Positions 16,986 through 27,191 are shown, counted from the stretch's first letter. The stretch is DNA of 64,000 bases from Candidatus Zhuqueibacterota bacterium (GCA_014728085.1 WJMF01000103.1:1-64000); one strand, 5' to 3'. The notes: generated by a model not told the origin, from the letters alone. Numbers and translations: made by a program.

Positions 16986-17429
16986 ATGATCATGACGGAT
17001 AAAACGGTTCAATATATTTCAAACAGCAGAGAGGATACGCTGAAATTCGGTCGCTCATTTTCCGGCCGTCTCAAAGCCGGTGATGTGATGACCTTCCGCG
17101 GAACCCTGGGCAGCGGCAAAACCACATTAATCCAGGGACTCTGTCTCGGCCTTAAAGTCGCGGAGCTGGTGACGAGTCCGACCTTTACCCTTATCAACGA
17201 ATACAATGGACGTTTACCGGTCTATCATTTCGATTTTTACCGTCTCGATGCGGATCAGATCGATGAGTTGGGACTGGATGAGTATTTATACGGGGAGGGT
17301 GTCTGCCTGATCGAATGGCCGGGAGTCATTGAATCCGAATTACCGCCGCTATATTACCGGGCGGAGCTGTCAATGAAATTTATACCGGGCTGGCAAAACA
17401 AACGGGAAATTAAAATTACAACAACATGA
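16986..17429 (+). CDS. tsaE: tRNA threonylcarbamoyladenosine biosynthesis ATPase TsaE
   Basis: 147 residues. The Walker A motif GTLGSGKTTLIQG lies at about 38-50, followed by the family signature TSPTFTLINEYNG and HFDFYRLD at about 79-86. TsaE is the ATPase that supports the TsaB-TsaD complex making t6A37 on ANN-decoding tRNAs. Its stop overlaps the tsaB start by four bases (ATGA), so the two are translationally coupled. TsaD and TsaC are not in the window. Confidence 0.97.
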   Translation: MIMTDKTVQYISNSREDTLKFGRSFSGRLKAGDVMTFRGTLGSGKTTLIQGLCLGLKVAELVTSPTFTLINEYNGRLPVYHFDFYRLDADQIDELGLDEYLYGEGVCLIEWPGVIESELPPLYYRAELSMKFIPGWQNKREIKITTT

Positions 17430-18112
17430 AAAACGATCATTTTTACATTCTGGGGGTAGATACCGCTACCCGGGTCTGCGGTGTGGCCCTCTCCGATGGC
17501 CCGGAGCTGGTGGCGGAATCACGGTTAAATCTGAAAAATGTGCATCAGCGCAAGATCATCGGAATGATTGACAGGCTCTTAAAAGAGTCGGAAATTACTC
17601 TGAAAGACCTGAGCGGCATGGCGATATCGATCGGTCCTGGATCATTTACCGGCCTGAGAATTGGTCTGGCTGTGATCAAAGGACTTTTGCTCACCCATTC
17701 CGTTCCTCTGGCCGCGGTTCCCACACTTGAAGCGCTCGCCGCCCAGGCTCGTATCAAGGAAGGGCTGATCTGCCCCTTGCTGCGCGCCAGGACCGATACC
17801 GTTTATGCTGCGCTTTATGAACGCAAACAGAATAAAGACACACTCGTCAAAGCACCTGAGGTGATGCCGGTTCAGGCACTGACGCAATTTATACCCGGGT
17901 CGGCATATTTGACCGGTGACCTTTGCGCTTTAGAGATAAAATTCGTACATTTTAATACTTTAGCGAAAACGCTTGCAAGCGCCTACACCATCGCCAGACT
18001 GGGGTATTACCGTATACAAAACCGGCAAACCGTTGATGGTAGAATCATTGAACCGGCCTATTACCAGGATTTCAAGCCGGGACGAGCGAAAAAACAAAAC
18101 CAGAGAATGTGA
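17426..18112 (+). CDS. tsaB: tRNA threonylcarbamoyladenosine biosynthesis protein TsaB
   Basis: 228 residues of the ASKHA fold. ILGVDTATRVCGVAL at residues 8-22 and ISIGPGSFTGLRIGLAVIKGL at about 67-87 are diagnostic for TsaB. It is the scaffold partner of TsaD in t6A synthesis. It overlaps tsaE by four bases and abuts rimI, the common bacterial order tsaE-tsaB-rimI. Confidence 0.97.
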   Translation: MKNDHFYILGVDTATRVCGVALSDGPELVAESRLNLKNVHQRKIIGMIDRLLKESEITLKDLSGMAISIGPGSFTGLRIGLAVIKGLLLTHSVPLAAVPTLEALAAQARIKEGLICPLLRARTDTVYAALYERKQNKDTLVKAPEVMPVQALTQFIPGSAYLTGDLCALEIKFVHFNTLAKTLASAYTIARLGYYRIQNRQTVDGRIIEPAYYQDFKPGRAKKQNQRM

Positions 18113-18625
18113 TTGTTTAGCCAAACAGCAAATGCGGAAATCCTTTACCGGGAAAAATACCGTTTACGGCGGATGCAGGCACAGGATGTCGAGCAGGTGT
18201 GGCAAGTGGAAAAATCCGTTTTTCCTTCCCCCTGGTCGATGGACTCTTTTTATCTGGAATTAAAAAATCAGCATATTTCACGCGCTTATGTCGTCACTTG
18301 CGATCAGGATATTGCTGCCTATACGATTGTTTGGGAAATCGGCAATGAACTGCACATCGCCAACATAGCAGTCAGCAAAGAACACCGCCGTAAAGGGTTG
18401 GCCACATTTATGCTAAAGTATATAATCGGAATGGCCGGTGCAAAAAAGATCAAAACCGTTTATCTGGAGGTACGAAAATCCAATCGCGCTGCAATCCTTC
18501 TTTATAAAAAGTTTGCTTTCCAGGTTACCGGGATTCGCAAAAATTATTATCAGGCGGAAAATGAAGACGCTTTGTTGATGACCTGTCATTTGGAAAAAAT
18601 AAATCAAAACACAATTTTGGAGTGA
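18113..18625 (+). CDS. rimI: Ribosomal protein S18-alanine N-acetyltransferase
   Basis: 170 residues from a TTG start directly after the tsaB stop. The GNAT fold is clear: YRLRRMQAQDVEQVWQVEK at the start, FPSPWSMDSF typical of RimI, then the acetyl-CoA loop VSKEHRRKGLATFML at about 85-99 and VRKSNRAAILLYKKFAF. RimI acetylates the N-terminal alanine of S18. An internal ATG at residue 21 would remove the first beta strand, so the TTG start is favoured. Confidence 0.92.
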   Translation: MFSQTANAEILYREKYRLRRMQAQDVEQVWQVEKSVFPSPWSMDSFYLELKNQHISRAYVVTCDQDIAAYTIVWEIGNELHIANIAVSKEHRRKGLATFMLKYIIGMAGAKKIKTVYLEVRKSNRAAILLYKKFAFQVTGIRKNYYQAENEDALLMTCHLEKINQNTILE

Positions 18626-18627
18626 GC

Positions 18628-19506
18628 ATGGCCTGGTTTAAACGCGTCAAAAGGGGATTACAGCCGCAAAAGAAAAAAGAGCTCCCCGATGGATTATGGC
18701 AAAAATGCGATCAATGCAACGAAATTCTCTACAAGAAGGAATTAATTAAAAATAAATTTGTATGTTCAAAATGTGAAAAGCATTTTCGTATGAACAGTTC
18801 AGACTATATTCAGCTTCTCGCTGATGAAAAGAGTTATCAGGAATTCAACAGCAATATTCGCTCTGTTGACCGTTTGAAATTCCGTGACTCCAAAAAGTAC
18901 TCCGACCGGCTCAGGGCAGCTATGGATAAAACCGGGCTTTGCGAGGCCGTGAGAACAGGCACCTGTACGCTGGAGGGGATTCCGGTGATTCTATCGGTTA
19001 TGGATTTTCGTTTTATCGGGGGCAGTATGGGGTCTGTGGTCGGAGAAAAAATTGCCCGCGCTATTGACAAAGCGTTGGAAATGCGGAATCCTCTTATTAT
19101 TATATCCGCTTCCGGAGGTGCGCGTATGCAGGAAGCTGCCCTTTCGCTCATGCAAATGGCCAAAACCTCGGCGCGACTGGCCATGCTATCAGACGCGGCT
19201 GTACCTTATATCTCTATCTTAACCGATCCCACAACCGGTGGGGTAACAGCGAGTTATTCCATGCTCGGCGATGTAATACTCGCAGAACCCAATGCCCTTA
19301 TCGGATTTGCCGGCCCCCGGGTCATTAAACAAACCATTGGTGAAGATCTACCCGAAGGTTTTCAGCGCTCTGAATTTTTGCTCAAGCATGGCTTTGTCGA
19401 TGCAATAGTTAACCGAAAAGAGATGAAAGAGACGCTTTACCACCTGCTTACTTTTTTTTCATCCACGGCAAAGGGAGAACAAAGTGAAGATACTCTTAAC
19501 CAATGA
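18628..19506 (+). CDS. accD: Acetyl-CoA carboxylase carboxyltransferase subunit beta
   Basis: About 292 residues. I prefer ATG 18628 (MAWFKRVKRG) with GGAG five bases upstream; a GTG six bases earlier is also possible. A four-cysteine zinc ribbon, CDQC...CSKC, lies at about 26-48. The carboxyltransferase core has FIGGSMGSVVGEKIARAID, SASGGARMQE and LTDPTTGGVTASY. With AccA (not in this window) it transfers CO2 from biotin to acetyl-CoA, giving malonyl-CoA for fatty acids. Its end overlaps surE by 23 bases. Confidence 0.97.
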   Translation: MAWFKRVKRGLQPQKKKELPDGLWQKCDQCNEILYKKELIKNKFVCSKCEKHFRMNSSDYIQLLADEKSYQEFNSNIRSVDRLKFRDSKKYSDRLRAAMDKTGLCEAVRTGTCTLEGIPVILSVMDFRFIGGSMGSVVGEKIARAIDKALEMRNPLIIISASGGARMQEAALSLMQMAKTSARLAMLSDAAVPYISILTDPTTGGVTASYSMLGDVILAEPNALIGFAGPRVIKQTIGEDLPEGFQRSEFLLKHGFVDAIVNRKEMKETLYHLLTFFSSTAKGEQSEDTLNQ

Positions 19507-20251
19507 TGACGGCATTCACGCCCCCGGTCTTGCAGCCCTGGTTGAAGCGGTAGCCGGTCTCGGTGAGATCACGGTCGTTGCGCCGGAAGCAGAAATGAGT
19601 GCTGTCGGCCATGCCATAACGCTTACAGATCCTTTAAAAGTAAAAGAATACAACAAAAACGGCAAATTCTTTGGATACGCCGTCGACGGCACACCGGCAG
19701 ACTGTGTTAAAATTGCAGCATGGGCGCTTTTCAAGGATCAGCCGGCGCCGGATCTGCTCATATCCGGCATCAATCTCGGAGCCAATACCGGCATCAATAC
19801 GATTTATTCCGGTACCGTATCAGCTGCAACCGAAGGAGCGATTTTGGGGATTCCGTCATTTGCGGTATCGCTTGCCACGTTTAAAAACCCCGACTTTTCA
19901 GCCGCAGCAGAATTCGCCAGATATCTGGCACCCCTGATGATCAAACAAAAACTTCCTGCCGGCGTATATCTCAATGTCAATGTCCCGGCAGTACCGCGAT
20001 CCCAAATTAAAGGCATACAGATCACCCGGCAAAGCAAAGCCAATTACAGAGAAGAATATCATGTGCGAACCGATCCCCGCAACAATAAATATTACTGGCT
20101 GACCGGCGAAAAAATCAACATCGAGAAAGAAGAGGATGTAGATGATCGCGCCATACTGGACAATAAAATCAGCGTTATGCCGATTCATTATGATCTTACC
20201 CACTATCAATCACTCGACTCTATGAGACAATGGGATTTACAATGGAAATGA
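19484..20251 (+). CDS. surE: 5'/3'-nucleotidase SurE
   Basis: 255 residues from a GTG start inside the end of accD, with GGGAG upstream. [15 protein letters not shown] at residues 1-15 contains the metal-binding DD pair; [29 protein letters not shown] and [13 protein letters not shown] are all SurE signatures. It is a metal-dependent phosphatase for nucleoside monophosphates. It overlaps guaA by about 22 bases, so the housekeeping run is tightly coupled. Confidence 0.97.
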   Translation: MKILLTNDDGIHAPGLAALVEAVAGLGEITVVAPEAEMSAVGHAITLTDPLKVKEYNKNGKFFGYAVDGTPADCVKIAAWALFKDQPAPDLLISGINLGANTGINTIYSGTVSAATEGAILGIPSFAVSLATFKNPDFSAAAEFARYLAPLMIKQKLPAGVYLNVNVPAVPRSQIKGIQITRQSKANYREEYHVRTDPRNNKYYWLTGEKINIEKEEDVDDRAILDNKISVMPIHYDLTHYQSLDSMRQWDLQWK

Positions 20252-21789
20252 CAAAACACAAAGAGGTGATCCTTATTCTCGATTTCGGATCACAATACAC
20301 ACAACTCATTGCCCGCCGCATTCGGGAAATTGGAGTCTATTCCGAGATCAAGCCCTTTGATATCGACATCGACCAGATTAAATCCCTGAACCCTAAAGGC
20401 ATCGTCCTTTCCGGCGGACCGTCATCCGTTTATGCCAAAGACGCTCCTCTCCCTCCTGCCGACATATTCGACATGGGAGTTCCGATCCTCGGAATCTGCT
20501 ACGGCTTGCAGGTTTTGGCTTTTCTGCTCGGAGGTAAAGTGGATGCTGCGTCGCACCGGGAATATGGCCGGGCCAATATTGAAATTCTTGATTCCCACGA
20601 CCTTTTTGCCGGAATTGATAATCCGACACAGGTGTGGATGAGTCATGGTGACCATCTTACCGATCTGCCGCAGAATTTCGAAATTATCGCCAAAACACAA
20701 AATTCTCCCATCGCAGCCATCCGGCGGCAGGATCGCGCCTTTTTCGGAATTCAGTTTCATCCCGAGGTTGTACACACACCTCAGGGAAAGGATATTCTCA
20801 ATAATTTTGCTCTTAAAATCTGCGATTGTCGGGGGGATTGGAACGCCAGCTCCTTTATCGACACCACCGTATCCGATCTGCGCGAACGCTTGAAGGATCA
20901 GCGGGTTTTATGTGCGTTAAGCGGTGGCGTCGATTCCACGGTGGCGGCTTATCTGGTCGCCAGGGCCATTGGCAAAAAGTTGACATGTGTCTTTGTCGAT
21001 ACCGGTTTATTGCGTCAAAATGAAAGGAAAAGCGTCTGCAAGGCTTATGAAAACGCGGCTTTTGAATTCCGCTGCGTAGATGCGGGAAAGACCTTTTTGA
21101 AAAAACTGCGCCGGGTGACCGATCCTGAAAAAAAACGCAAAATCATCGGCAGGCAATTTATTCGCACATTTGAGCACGAGGCAAAGACTATCGGCAATAT
21201 TAACTATTTGGTTCAGGGAACCCTCTACCCGGATGTTATTGAAAGCGTATCCACCCGTGGCCCTTCAGCGACCATAAAATCGCACCACAATGTCGGCGGT
21301 TTGCCGCAAAAAATGGGTTTATCCCTTGTTGAACCGCTTCGCGAGCTTTTTAAAGATGAAGTGCGCCTGGTGGGCAAAGAACTGGGAGCGCCGGATGCGA
21401 TACTCAAACGCCATCCTTTTCCCGGGCCGGGACTGGCGGTACGCATCCTGGGCAAGATTACAAAGAAACGGCTGAACATCCTGCGGCCGGCTGACCGTAT
21501 ATTTATTGAAGAGCTGGAAAAAAATAATCTGTATGACCAAATCTGGCAGGCATTTGCCGTGCTGTTACCGGTACGGACAGTCGGAGTTATGGGCGATGAA
21601 AGAACATATGAAAATGTTATCGCCCTGCGGGCGGTCACCAGCCTGGATGGCATGACCGCAGACTGGGCCGAGATTCCTCACGCCGTACTCGGCACTATTT
21701 CTAACCGAATTATTAATGAGATCAAAGGCGTTAACCGAGTCGTCTATGACGTCAGTTCAAAACCCCCCGGAACCATCGAGTGGGAATAA
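20230..21789 (+). CDS. guaA: GMP synthase (glutamine-hydrolysing)
   Basis: About 519 residues. An N-terminal class I glutaminase has [17 protein letters not shown], the nucleophile region ILGICYGLQ at about 90-98 and [10 protein letters not shown] with the catalytic His/Glu. The ATP pyrophosphatase has the P-loop [13 protein letters not shown] at about 231-243, and a dimerisation domain ends in KPPGTIEWE. It converts XMP, glutamine and ATP to GMP. Starts at 20230, 20242 and 20248 are all possible; none has a strong ribosome site and the shortest overlaps the surE stop as ATGA. Confidence 0.97.
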   Translation: MGFTMEMTKHKEVILILDFGSQYTQLIARRIREIGVYSEIKPFDIDIDQIKSLNPKGIVLSGGPSSVYAKDAPLPPADIFDMGVPILGICYGLQVLAFLLGGKVDAASHREYGRANIEILDSHDLFAGIDNPTQVWMSHGDHLTDLPQNFEIIAKTQNSPIAAIRRQDRAFFGIQFHPEVVHTPQGKDILNNFALKICDCRGDWNASSFIDTTVSDLRERLKDQRVLCALSGGVDSTVAAYLVARAIGKKLTCVFVDTGLLRQNERKSVCKAYENAAFEFRCVDAGKTFLKKLRRVTDPEKKRKIIGRQFIRTFEHEAKTIGNINYLVQGTLYPDVIESVSTRGPSATIKSHHNVGGLPQKMGLSLVEPLRELFKDEVRLVGKELGAPDAILKRHPFPGPGLAVRILGKITKKRLNILRPADRIFIEELEKNNLYDQIWQAFAVLLPVRTVGVMGDERTYENVIALRAVTSLDGMTADWAEIPHAVLGTISNRIINEIKGVNRVVYDVSSKPPGTIEWE

Positions 21790-21804
21790 AAAGGATCCTT
21801 TTCT

Positions 21805-23637
21805 ATGTGTGGTATTGTCGGATATATCGGTAAAAACGCTTCGATCCCCTTTTTGCTCAACGGACTGAAACGACTCGAATACAGAGGATACGATTCCGTC
21901 GGCCTGGCTGTACACGATGGATCAAAAATTCAAATCAACAAGACCGCCGGTAGAATAGCCGCGCTTCAAGACCTGACAAACAGACATCCGTTGAGCGGTT
22001 GTCTGGGTATCGGACACACCCGCTGGGCGACACACGGTGAGCCCAACAGCATCAACGCTCACCCGCATACCGGCAATAAAAATATGCTGGCCATCGTGCA
22101 TAATGGTATCATTGAAAATTTTGATCTCCTCAAAAAGGAACTGTCGGCAAAAGGACATACCTTCAAGAGCGATACCGATTCCGAGATTCTGGCGCATCTC
22201 TTTGAAGAAAACATGAACAACGGTTTCGATCTGGTTGAAGCGGTTCGGCAGGGATTGAATCTGGTCAAGGGAACATACGGGTTGGCGGTCATCTGTGACC
22301 ACCATCCGGATATGTTCATCGCGGCCCGTCTGGGCAGTCCCATGGTCATCGGACATGGAAACGGTGAAAATTATATCGCTTCGGATGCTGCTCCATTTAT
22401 CGGCTATACCAAAGATGTTACCTATCTGGATGACGGCGAAATTGCCGTCGTAAAGAACGATTCGGTCACGGTAAAAACCATCGACGACCAGGTGGTCAAC
22501 AAATCGATTCACATTATCGATACCGATTTAAAGCAGATCGAAAAAGAGGGGTATTCCCATTATATGTTGAAAGAGATAATGGAGCAACCCCAGACGCTGA
22601 GAAACACGACGCGGGGCCGTCTGTTGCTGGAAGAGGGTACGGCAAAACTGGGTGGTTTGGAAAATGATATAGAAAGTTTACTCTACTCAAGGCGGATTAT
22701 CATTACCGCCTGTGGCACCTCCTGGCACGCGGCACTGCTGGGAGAATATATGCTGGAGGAATTGGTGGGTATACCGGTTGAAGTGGAGTATGCCTCGGAA
22801 TTCAGATATCGCAATCCCATTCTGGGGGATGATACCACCGTTATCGCCATCAGTCAATCCGGAGAAACCGCTGACACCCTGGCCGCCATTCGAGAGGCCC
22901 GGCGCAAGCGCAGCAAGGTTTTTGGTATCTGCAATGTCGTGGGATCCTCGATTGCACGTGAAACCGATGCCGGTGTTTATCTGCATGCCGGCCCGGAGAT
23001 CGGCGTGGCGTCTACCAAAGCATTCACCTCCCAGGTGACGGTACTCACTCTGATCACTCTGCTGCTGGGACGTATACGCTCCATTTCCACCGCACAGGGC
23101 CGCGATCTGGCACAGAATTTACAGGCGATTCCGCAACATGTGGAAACGGTGCTGAAAAACCGCAAACAGATTGAACAAATCGCCAAAGAGTTTCAGAATG
23201 TTAAAAATTTTCTTTATCTGGGCCGGGGATATAACTTTCCCGTTGCACTGGAAGGCGCGCTCAAGTTAAAAGAAATATCGTATATCCATGCTGAAGGTTA
23301 TCCGGCCGCAGAAATGAAACACGGCCCCATCGCGCTTATCGATGAAAACATGCCGGTCGTGGTCATTGCGATCAAAGATAACACATATGACAAAATCATC
23401 AGCAATATCGAAGAGGTCAAAGCCAGGAAGGGACGGGTTATCGCCATTGCCAACGAAGGAGACACCGAAATCGCCAACAAGGCGGACAAGGTGATTTATG
23501 TTCCGCACAGCCGGGAAATGTTCAGCCCGCTTTTGACGATCATTCCGCTGCAATTGCTGGCCTATTACATTGCAATCAATAGAAATTGTGATGTCGATCA
23601 ACCCAGGAATCTGGCAAAAAGTGTAACTGTTGAATAG
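21805..23637 (+). CDS. glmS: Glutamine--fructose-6-phosphate aminotransferase (isomerising)
   Basis: 610 residues, starting MCGIVGYIG so that Cys2 becomes the N-terminal nucleophile of the glutaminase. IGHTRWATHGEPN and the two SIS domains follow (ACGTSWHAALLGEYMLEEL, ISQSGETADTLAAIREA, and LGRGYNFPVALEGALKLKE in the second), ending with DQPRNLAKSVTVE. It makes glucosamine-6-phosphate for peptidoglycan and LPS and is the biosynthetic counterpart of the catabolic nag genes in this window. No glmS ribozyme is seen; the gene sits 15 nt after guaA. Confidence 0.98.
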   Translation: MCGIVGYIGKNASIPFLLNGLKRLEYRGYDSVGLAVHDGSKIQINKTAGRIAALQDLTNRHPLSGCLGIGHTRWATHGEPNSINAHPHTGNKNMLAIVHNGIIENFDLLKKELSAKGHTFKSDTDSEILAHLFEENMNNGFDLVEAVRQGLNLVKGTYGLAVICDHHPDMFIAARLGSPMVIGHGNGENYIASDAAPFIGYTKDVTYLDDGEIAVVKNDSVTVKTIDDQVVNKSIHIIDTDLKQIEKEGYSHYMLKEIMEQPQTLRNTTRGRLLLEEGTAKLGGLENDIESLLYSRRIIITACGTSWHAALLGEYMLEELVGIPVEVEYASEFRYRNPILGDDTTVIAISQSGETADTLAAIREARRKRSKVFGICNVVGSSIARETDAGVYLHAGPEIGVASTKAFTSQVTVLTLITLLLGRIRSISTAQGRDLAQNLQAIPQHVETVLKNRKQIEQIAKEFQNVKNFLYLGRGYNFPVALEGALKLKEISYIHAEGYPAAEMKHGPIALIDENMPVVVIAIKDNTYDKIISNIEEVKARKGRVIAIANEGDTEIANKADKVIYVPHSREMFSPLLTIIPLQLLAYYIAINRNCDVDQPRNLAKSVTVE

Positions 23638-23660
23638 TGTTTTTGGAGGTTATTTCCGAA

Positions 23661-25514
23661 ATGAAGGCCAATTTAAAATTTATTATCATGGGCATCCTTT
23701 TTGCCTCGCTGACCGTTTTGGCTCAGGAGAAAAACCATGCCGATCTTTTTAACCAGGCATTAATTCTGTATCGCAATCAGCATTTTGAAAAAGCCAAAGA
23801 AGAATTCATGTCGCTGGTTGCCGACCCGCAGTCCAACAGTCGGGTTACAGCCAGCTATTTTATGCTGGCAAAATCCCTGCAAAAGCTGAATCAACCTGAC
23901 CAGGCAATCTTTTATGCTGAACTTTTGATCAATCAATATCCCTCCAGCCGCTATAAAGCAGATGCGCATTATTTGATCGCACAACTTTTACAACAACAGC
24001 ACCGCTATAGCAAAGCCCTGTCCAATTGTGCCAGGGTCTTTGCAAACAGCACAGATTCCGAACTGATACAAAGTAGTTTTGAACTGGGTGAAAGCATTGC
24101 CGAACATGGTATTGCAGAAAAAGATATTCGGAGCATTTTACAAAAACACGCTAACGGCAGGGCCAAACCCTATATCATCTACCTGGCAGCGCGGGCTTTT
24201 TACGGATTGGGCGATAAAACACAAGGAGACCGGCTGATCAAAAATCTAGCAAAGACGGATCCCCCGCCCATGGTTGCCGCCAGAGTTACCCGCATTTCCG
24301 AACTTCCGATTGAAGGGCTTGTGCATCCGGTCAGAATGGGACTGATTCTGCCCATGAGCGGCTATTTTGCCCGGGAATCGGAAGATTTTATCCGGGGGCT
24401 GGCCTTTGCGCTTAAGGAGCGTCGAAAAAATTATCCCAAAATTGAACTAATCGTTAAGGACTCAAGAGGCAATACAGTCGGTACCGTCAATGCAGGGCAA
24501 CAAATGTTCAAAACCGACATTCAGGTCTGTATCGGAGAACTCGAAGGCGCAAAATCCGCTGCTCTGGCAGGACTGGCCGTTCCGCAGCAGATACCGCTGA
24601 TTGTTCCGGTTGCGTCTGAAAATGGTATTACCTCGATCGGCGGGCGTATTTTCCAGGCCAACAGTGATCTGGAAACCCGGGGTAAAAAGCTTGCACAATA
24701 TGCATTTGATCAATTGGGGCTAAAGACCTTTGCCATGCTGGCGCCGGCGGACGATTATGGCTTTATGCTGACCGACGCCTTTTCAGCCACCATCGACCAG
24801 CTTGGCGGAAAAATCATTGCTCAGCAATGGTATTACCCGGGGACAGAAGATCTCAAGCGTCAGTTTCTCAACATACGTCAGGCCGGATTGCGGCAAGCCA
24901 TCCGCGACAGCTTGATGATGAATGGCGAATCCGTTACAACGGAAAAAATTGATGACTGGTATCAGGATCTGGATGATAAAATTTCTCGGGAAACGGAGGA
25001 CAAAACCGGCGTTCTCGAAACAACCGATATCCCGGTCACCTCGGTTGATGGCCTCTTTTTACCGGTTTATGAAGAGGATATCTCTATCGTCGCCCCCCAG
25101 TTTGCTCTGTATAATATCAAAGCCATGCCGCTGGGTGGCAGCTATTGGTTGAACCAGGATCAATTGAACAAACAACGCCGCTATATCAACAACCTGGTAA
25201 TGGTCACCGGCTTGTATGCGTCGGAAGCGGATCCCGATTATATTCAATTCCGCAACCGATATCGCGATCTGACCTCCTATTCACCGGCAACAGTTTCCCT
25301 TTATGGCTATAATTTAATGAATTTATTAATCGATATTATCGATTCCGGGAATATCGATTGCCAAACGATTGTTAATGCTTTAAAGGAGGTTCAATATCAC
25401 TCAGGCATTGGAGGTGCGTTATCTTTCTCAGAGCGGCATCGTGTCAATCAAGCTGTTAATATTCTGAAATATAAAGACGGACTCATCGAACGGCTGAACG
25501 AAACCGTCTATTGA
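23661..25514 (+). CDS. TPR plus periplasmic-binding (Peripla_BP/LppC-like) protein
   Basis: About 617 residues. ATG 23661 is chosen because GGAGG lies nine bases upstream and a signal peptide follows directly (FIIMGILFASLTVLAQ). Residues about 25-190 are TPR-like helical repeats (FNQALILYRNQHFEKAKEEF; RYKADAHYLIAQLLQQ). From about 205 a type 1 periplasmic-binding fold begins (VRMGLILPMSGYFA, IVPVASENG, FAMLAPADDYGFMLTDAF). The architecture recalls LpoA/LppC penicillin-binding-protein activators and the amino-acid-binding proteins often mis-called from them. No ABC permease is nearby, which favours an envelope role over uptake. Confidence 0.75.
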   Translation: MKANLKFIIMGILFASLTVLAQEKNHADLFNQALILYRNQHFEKAKEEFMSLVADPQSNSRVTASYFMLAKSLQKLNQPDQAIFYAELLINQYPSSRYKADAHYLIAQLLQQQHRYSKALSNCARVFANSTDSELIQSSFELGESIAEHGIAEKDIRSILQKHANGRAKPYIIYLAARAFYGLGDKTQGDRLIKNLAKTDPPPMVAARVTRISELPIEGLVHPVRMGLILPMSGYFARESEDFIRGLAFALKERRKNYPKIELIVKDSRGNTVGTVNAGQQMFKTDIQVCIGELEGAKSAALAGLAVPQQIPLIVPVASENGITSIGGRIFQANSDLETRGKKLAQYAFDQLGLKTFAMLAPADDYGFMLTDAFSATIDQLGGKIIAQQWYYPGTEDLKRQFLNIRQAGLRQAIRDSLMMNGESVTTEKIDDWYQDLDDKISRETEDKTGVLETTDIPVTSVDGLFLPVYEEDISIVAPQFALYNIKAMPLGGSYWLNQDQLNKQRRYINNLVMVTGLYASEADPDYIQFRNRYRDLTSYSPATVSLYGYNLMNLLIDIIDSGNIDCQTIVNALKEVQYHSGIGGALSFSERHRVNQAVNILKYKDGLIERLNETVY

Positions 25515-25526
25515 GAAAATTAAAAC

Positions 25527-25554
25527 TTGTTTTTAAAAAATAAAATAGTAACTT
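25527..25554 (+). promoter_or_regulatory. Predicted promoter for the barrel gene
   Basis: TTGTTT (25527-25532), a 16-bp spacer and TAACTT (25549-25554) lie about 67 bases before the gene at 25621. The -10 sequence equals that proposed for porX. The leader is AT-rich and ends in a good GGAG ribosome site. Confidence 0.45.
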
Positions 25555-25620
25555 CATTGCACTCAAAACCAGTAACGGTGCAGTATGTTAATAGTAAAAT
25601 CAATTATGAAGGAGTAAACA

Positions 25621-26193
25621 ATGAAAAAACTCGTTATTATTGCAATGATTTTTATGGTCTCGACCGCCTTTGCCCAGTCCGAAATCGGATTTAAAGGCGT
25701 TGGCGGACACATCGGTTTTGTGATGCCGGAAGACCCGATTGATAATACCTTGGGGTTTGGTCTCGACGCAGACCTGGGCACCCTGATGCCAAACCTTCAT
25801 CTCGGCCTCTATCTCGATTACTGGCAGAAAAGCTATGAAGAATCGGTTGGCGGTGTCCCTGGTTTTTCCAGCGGTTCCAGCTGGGAAGTGACCTTTTCCA
25901 TGCTGAACATCGGTGCCAATGTAAAATACGCTTTTCCGACACAAGGTAATATTCAGCCTTATGCCGGCGGTGCTCTTGGTCTGGGAATCGTCAGCACCAG
26001 TGTGGAAAGCAAGAGCGAATATGGCGACTATAACTCTGATGACAGTGAAACCGATATCGCTATTGGTCTGCTCGGTGGTGCCTCCATGCCGGTTTCTCCG
26101 ATGATGGCCGGCTTTGTCGAAGCCAGATACATGATTGTCGGTGACGGTGATTATCTCGGTATTTTCGCCGGTATCCTCTACAAACTCAAGTAA
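25621..26193 (+). CDS. Small outer-membrane beta-barrel protein
   Basis: 190 residues with a clear signal peptide (MKKLVIIAMIFMVSTAFAQ). The mature chain alternates short Gly/aromatic strands (IQPYAGGALGLGIV; YMIVGDGDYLGIFAGILYKLK at the very end) as in OmpA/OmpW-size eight-strand barrels. It ends in an aliphatic-aromatic strand rather than the classical terminal Phe. It has its own promoter and a strong terminator, so it is a single-gene unit. Function and ligand are unknown. Confidence 0.75.
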   Translation: MKKLVIIAMIFMVSTAFAQSEIGFKGVGGHIGFVMPEDPIDNTLGFGLDADLGTLMPNLHLGLYLDYWQKSYEESVGGVPGFSSGSSWEVTFSMLNIGANVKYAFPTQGNIQPYAGGALGLGIVSTSVESKSEYGDYNSDDSETDIAIGLLGGASMPVSPMMAGFVEARYMIVGDGDYLGIFAGILYKLK

Positions 26194-26212
26194 TTTCTTT
26201 ACTTTTATCTTC

Positions 26213-26241
26213 AAGCCCTGCCTGTGCAGGGCTTTTTTTTT
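26213..26241 (+). terminator. Rho-independent terminator
   Basis: A perfect 9-bp stem, AAGCCCTGC / GCAGGGCTT, with a CTGT loop is followed by an uninterrupted T run to 26241. It lies 20 bases after the barrel gene stop. Confidence 0.95.
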
Positions 26242-26369
26242 CTTGTGTACTGTGCCTCAAAACTCTATATTAGGACACCCTTGTACAGGCCGTCGGCTGT
26301 AAACAACTAAATCGTGTATAATGAGAACAAGAGGCTTTTAGCTTATCCCAACCTCCTGCGGAGTCGACT

Positions 26370-27191
26370 ATGGAAATCAGTGATGCAATACTTTTGGGTA
26401 TTTTACAGGGTTTAACAGAATTTCTTCCGATCAGCAGCTCCGGACATCTTGTTCTCGGTCAATATCTGCTCGGTATTGAGAACCAGGGTATTCTCTTTGA
26501 AGTCATTGTTCATTTCGGCACCCTGATGGCGGTTCTGCTGGCATTCAGAAAAGATATTTATGCCATGCTCGCCTCCTTGCGCCCGCTTTTTGGTGCCGGA
26601 TCGCTAAAAAAGGCCGGAGCAGCTTTTAACGCCAGTGAAAATATGAGATGGACCTTTTACATTCTCCTGGCGACACTACCCGCTGTGGTTGTCGGTCTTT
26701 GGCTGGAGGATAGAATCGAAGCGGCTTTTGCCAGCCCGTACCTGGTCAGTTTTATGCTTTTGGGTACCGCTGCTATTCTGCTTGCCACCAAATTTTTCAA
26801 AGCATCAGGCCGGCCGCTGCAGAGCCGCAGCGCCCTGATTATCGGTTTGGCACAAGCGCTGGCCATTCTGCCCGGCATCTCCAGATCGGGATCTACCATT
26901 AGCGCCGGCTTGTGGCAACATCTCTCCGGGAACGATGCGGCGCGGTTTTCTTTTTTATTGTCAATTCCGGCTATTTTGGGGGCGACATTGCTGAAAAGCG
27001 TCGATCTTTTTCAGCAACACCTTGAGGTTTCCGTTTTGGCCACACTGCTGGTTGGATTTTTATTTTCTTTTGTTTCCGGATATTTTGGCATTATTCTGCT
27101 TTTGAATATCGTCAAAAAAGGAAAACTTTACTGGTTTGCACCCTATTGCGTCATCATTGCTATATTGGGACTGGTTTTTTTTAGCCCCTGA
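26370..27191 (+). CDS. uppP: Undecaprenyl-diphosphatase UppP/BacA
   Basis: 273 residues with about eight membrane spans. Both catalytic motifs are present: LQGLTEFLPISSSGHL at residues 11-26 and LPGISRSGSTISAGL at about 169-183. It dephosphorylates undecaprenyl pyrophosphate to recycle the peptidoglycan lipid carrier and can confer bacitracin resistance. It follows the barrel gene's terminator and so should have its own promoter. Confidence 0.97.
   Translation: MEISDAILLGILQGLTEFLPISSSGHLVLGQYLLGIENQGILFEVIVHFGTLMAVLLAFRKDIYAMLASLRPLFGAGSLKKAGAAFNASENMRWTFYILLATLPAVVVGLWLEDRIEAAFASPYLVSFMLLGTAAILLATKFFKASGRPLQSRSALIIGLAQALAILPGISRSGSTISAGLWQHLSGNDAARFSFLLSIPAILGATLLKSVDLFQQHLEVSVLATLLVGFLFSFVSGYFGIILLLNIVKKGKLYWFAPYCVIIAILGLVFFSP

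Noticed and set aside
21790..21804. Possible glmS ribozyme before glmS
   Set aside because: Only 15 bases separate guaA and glmS, too short for the ribozyme.
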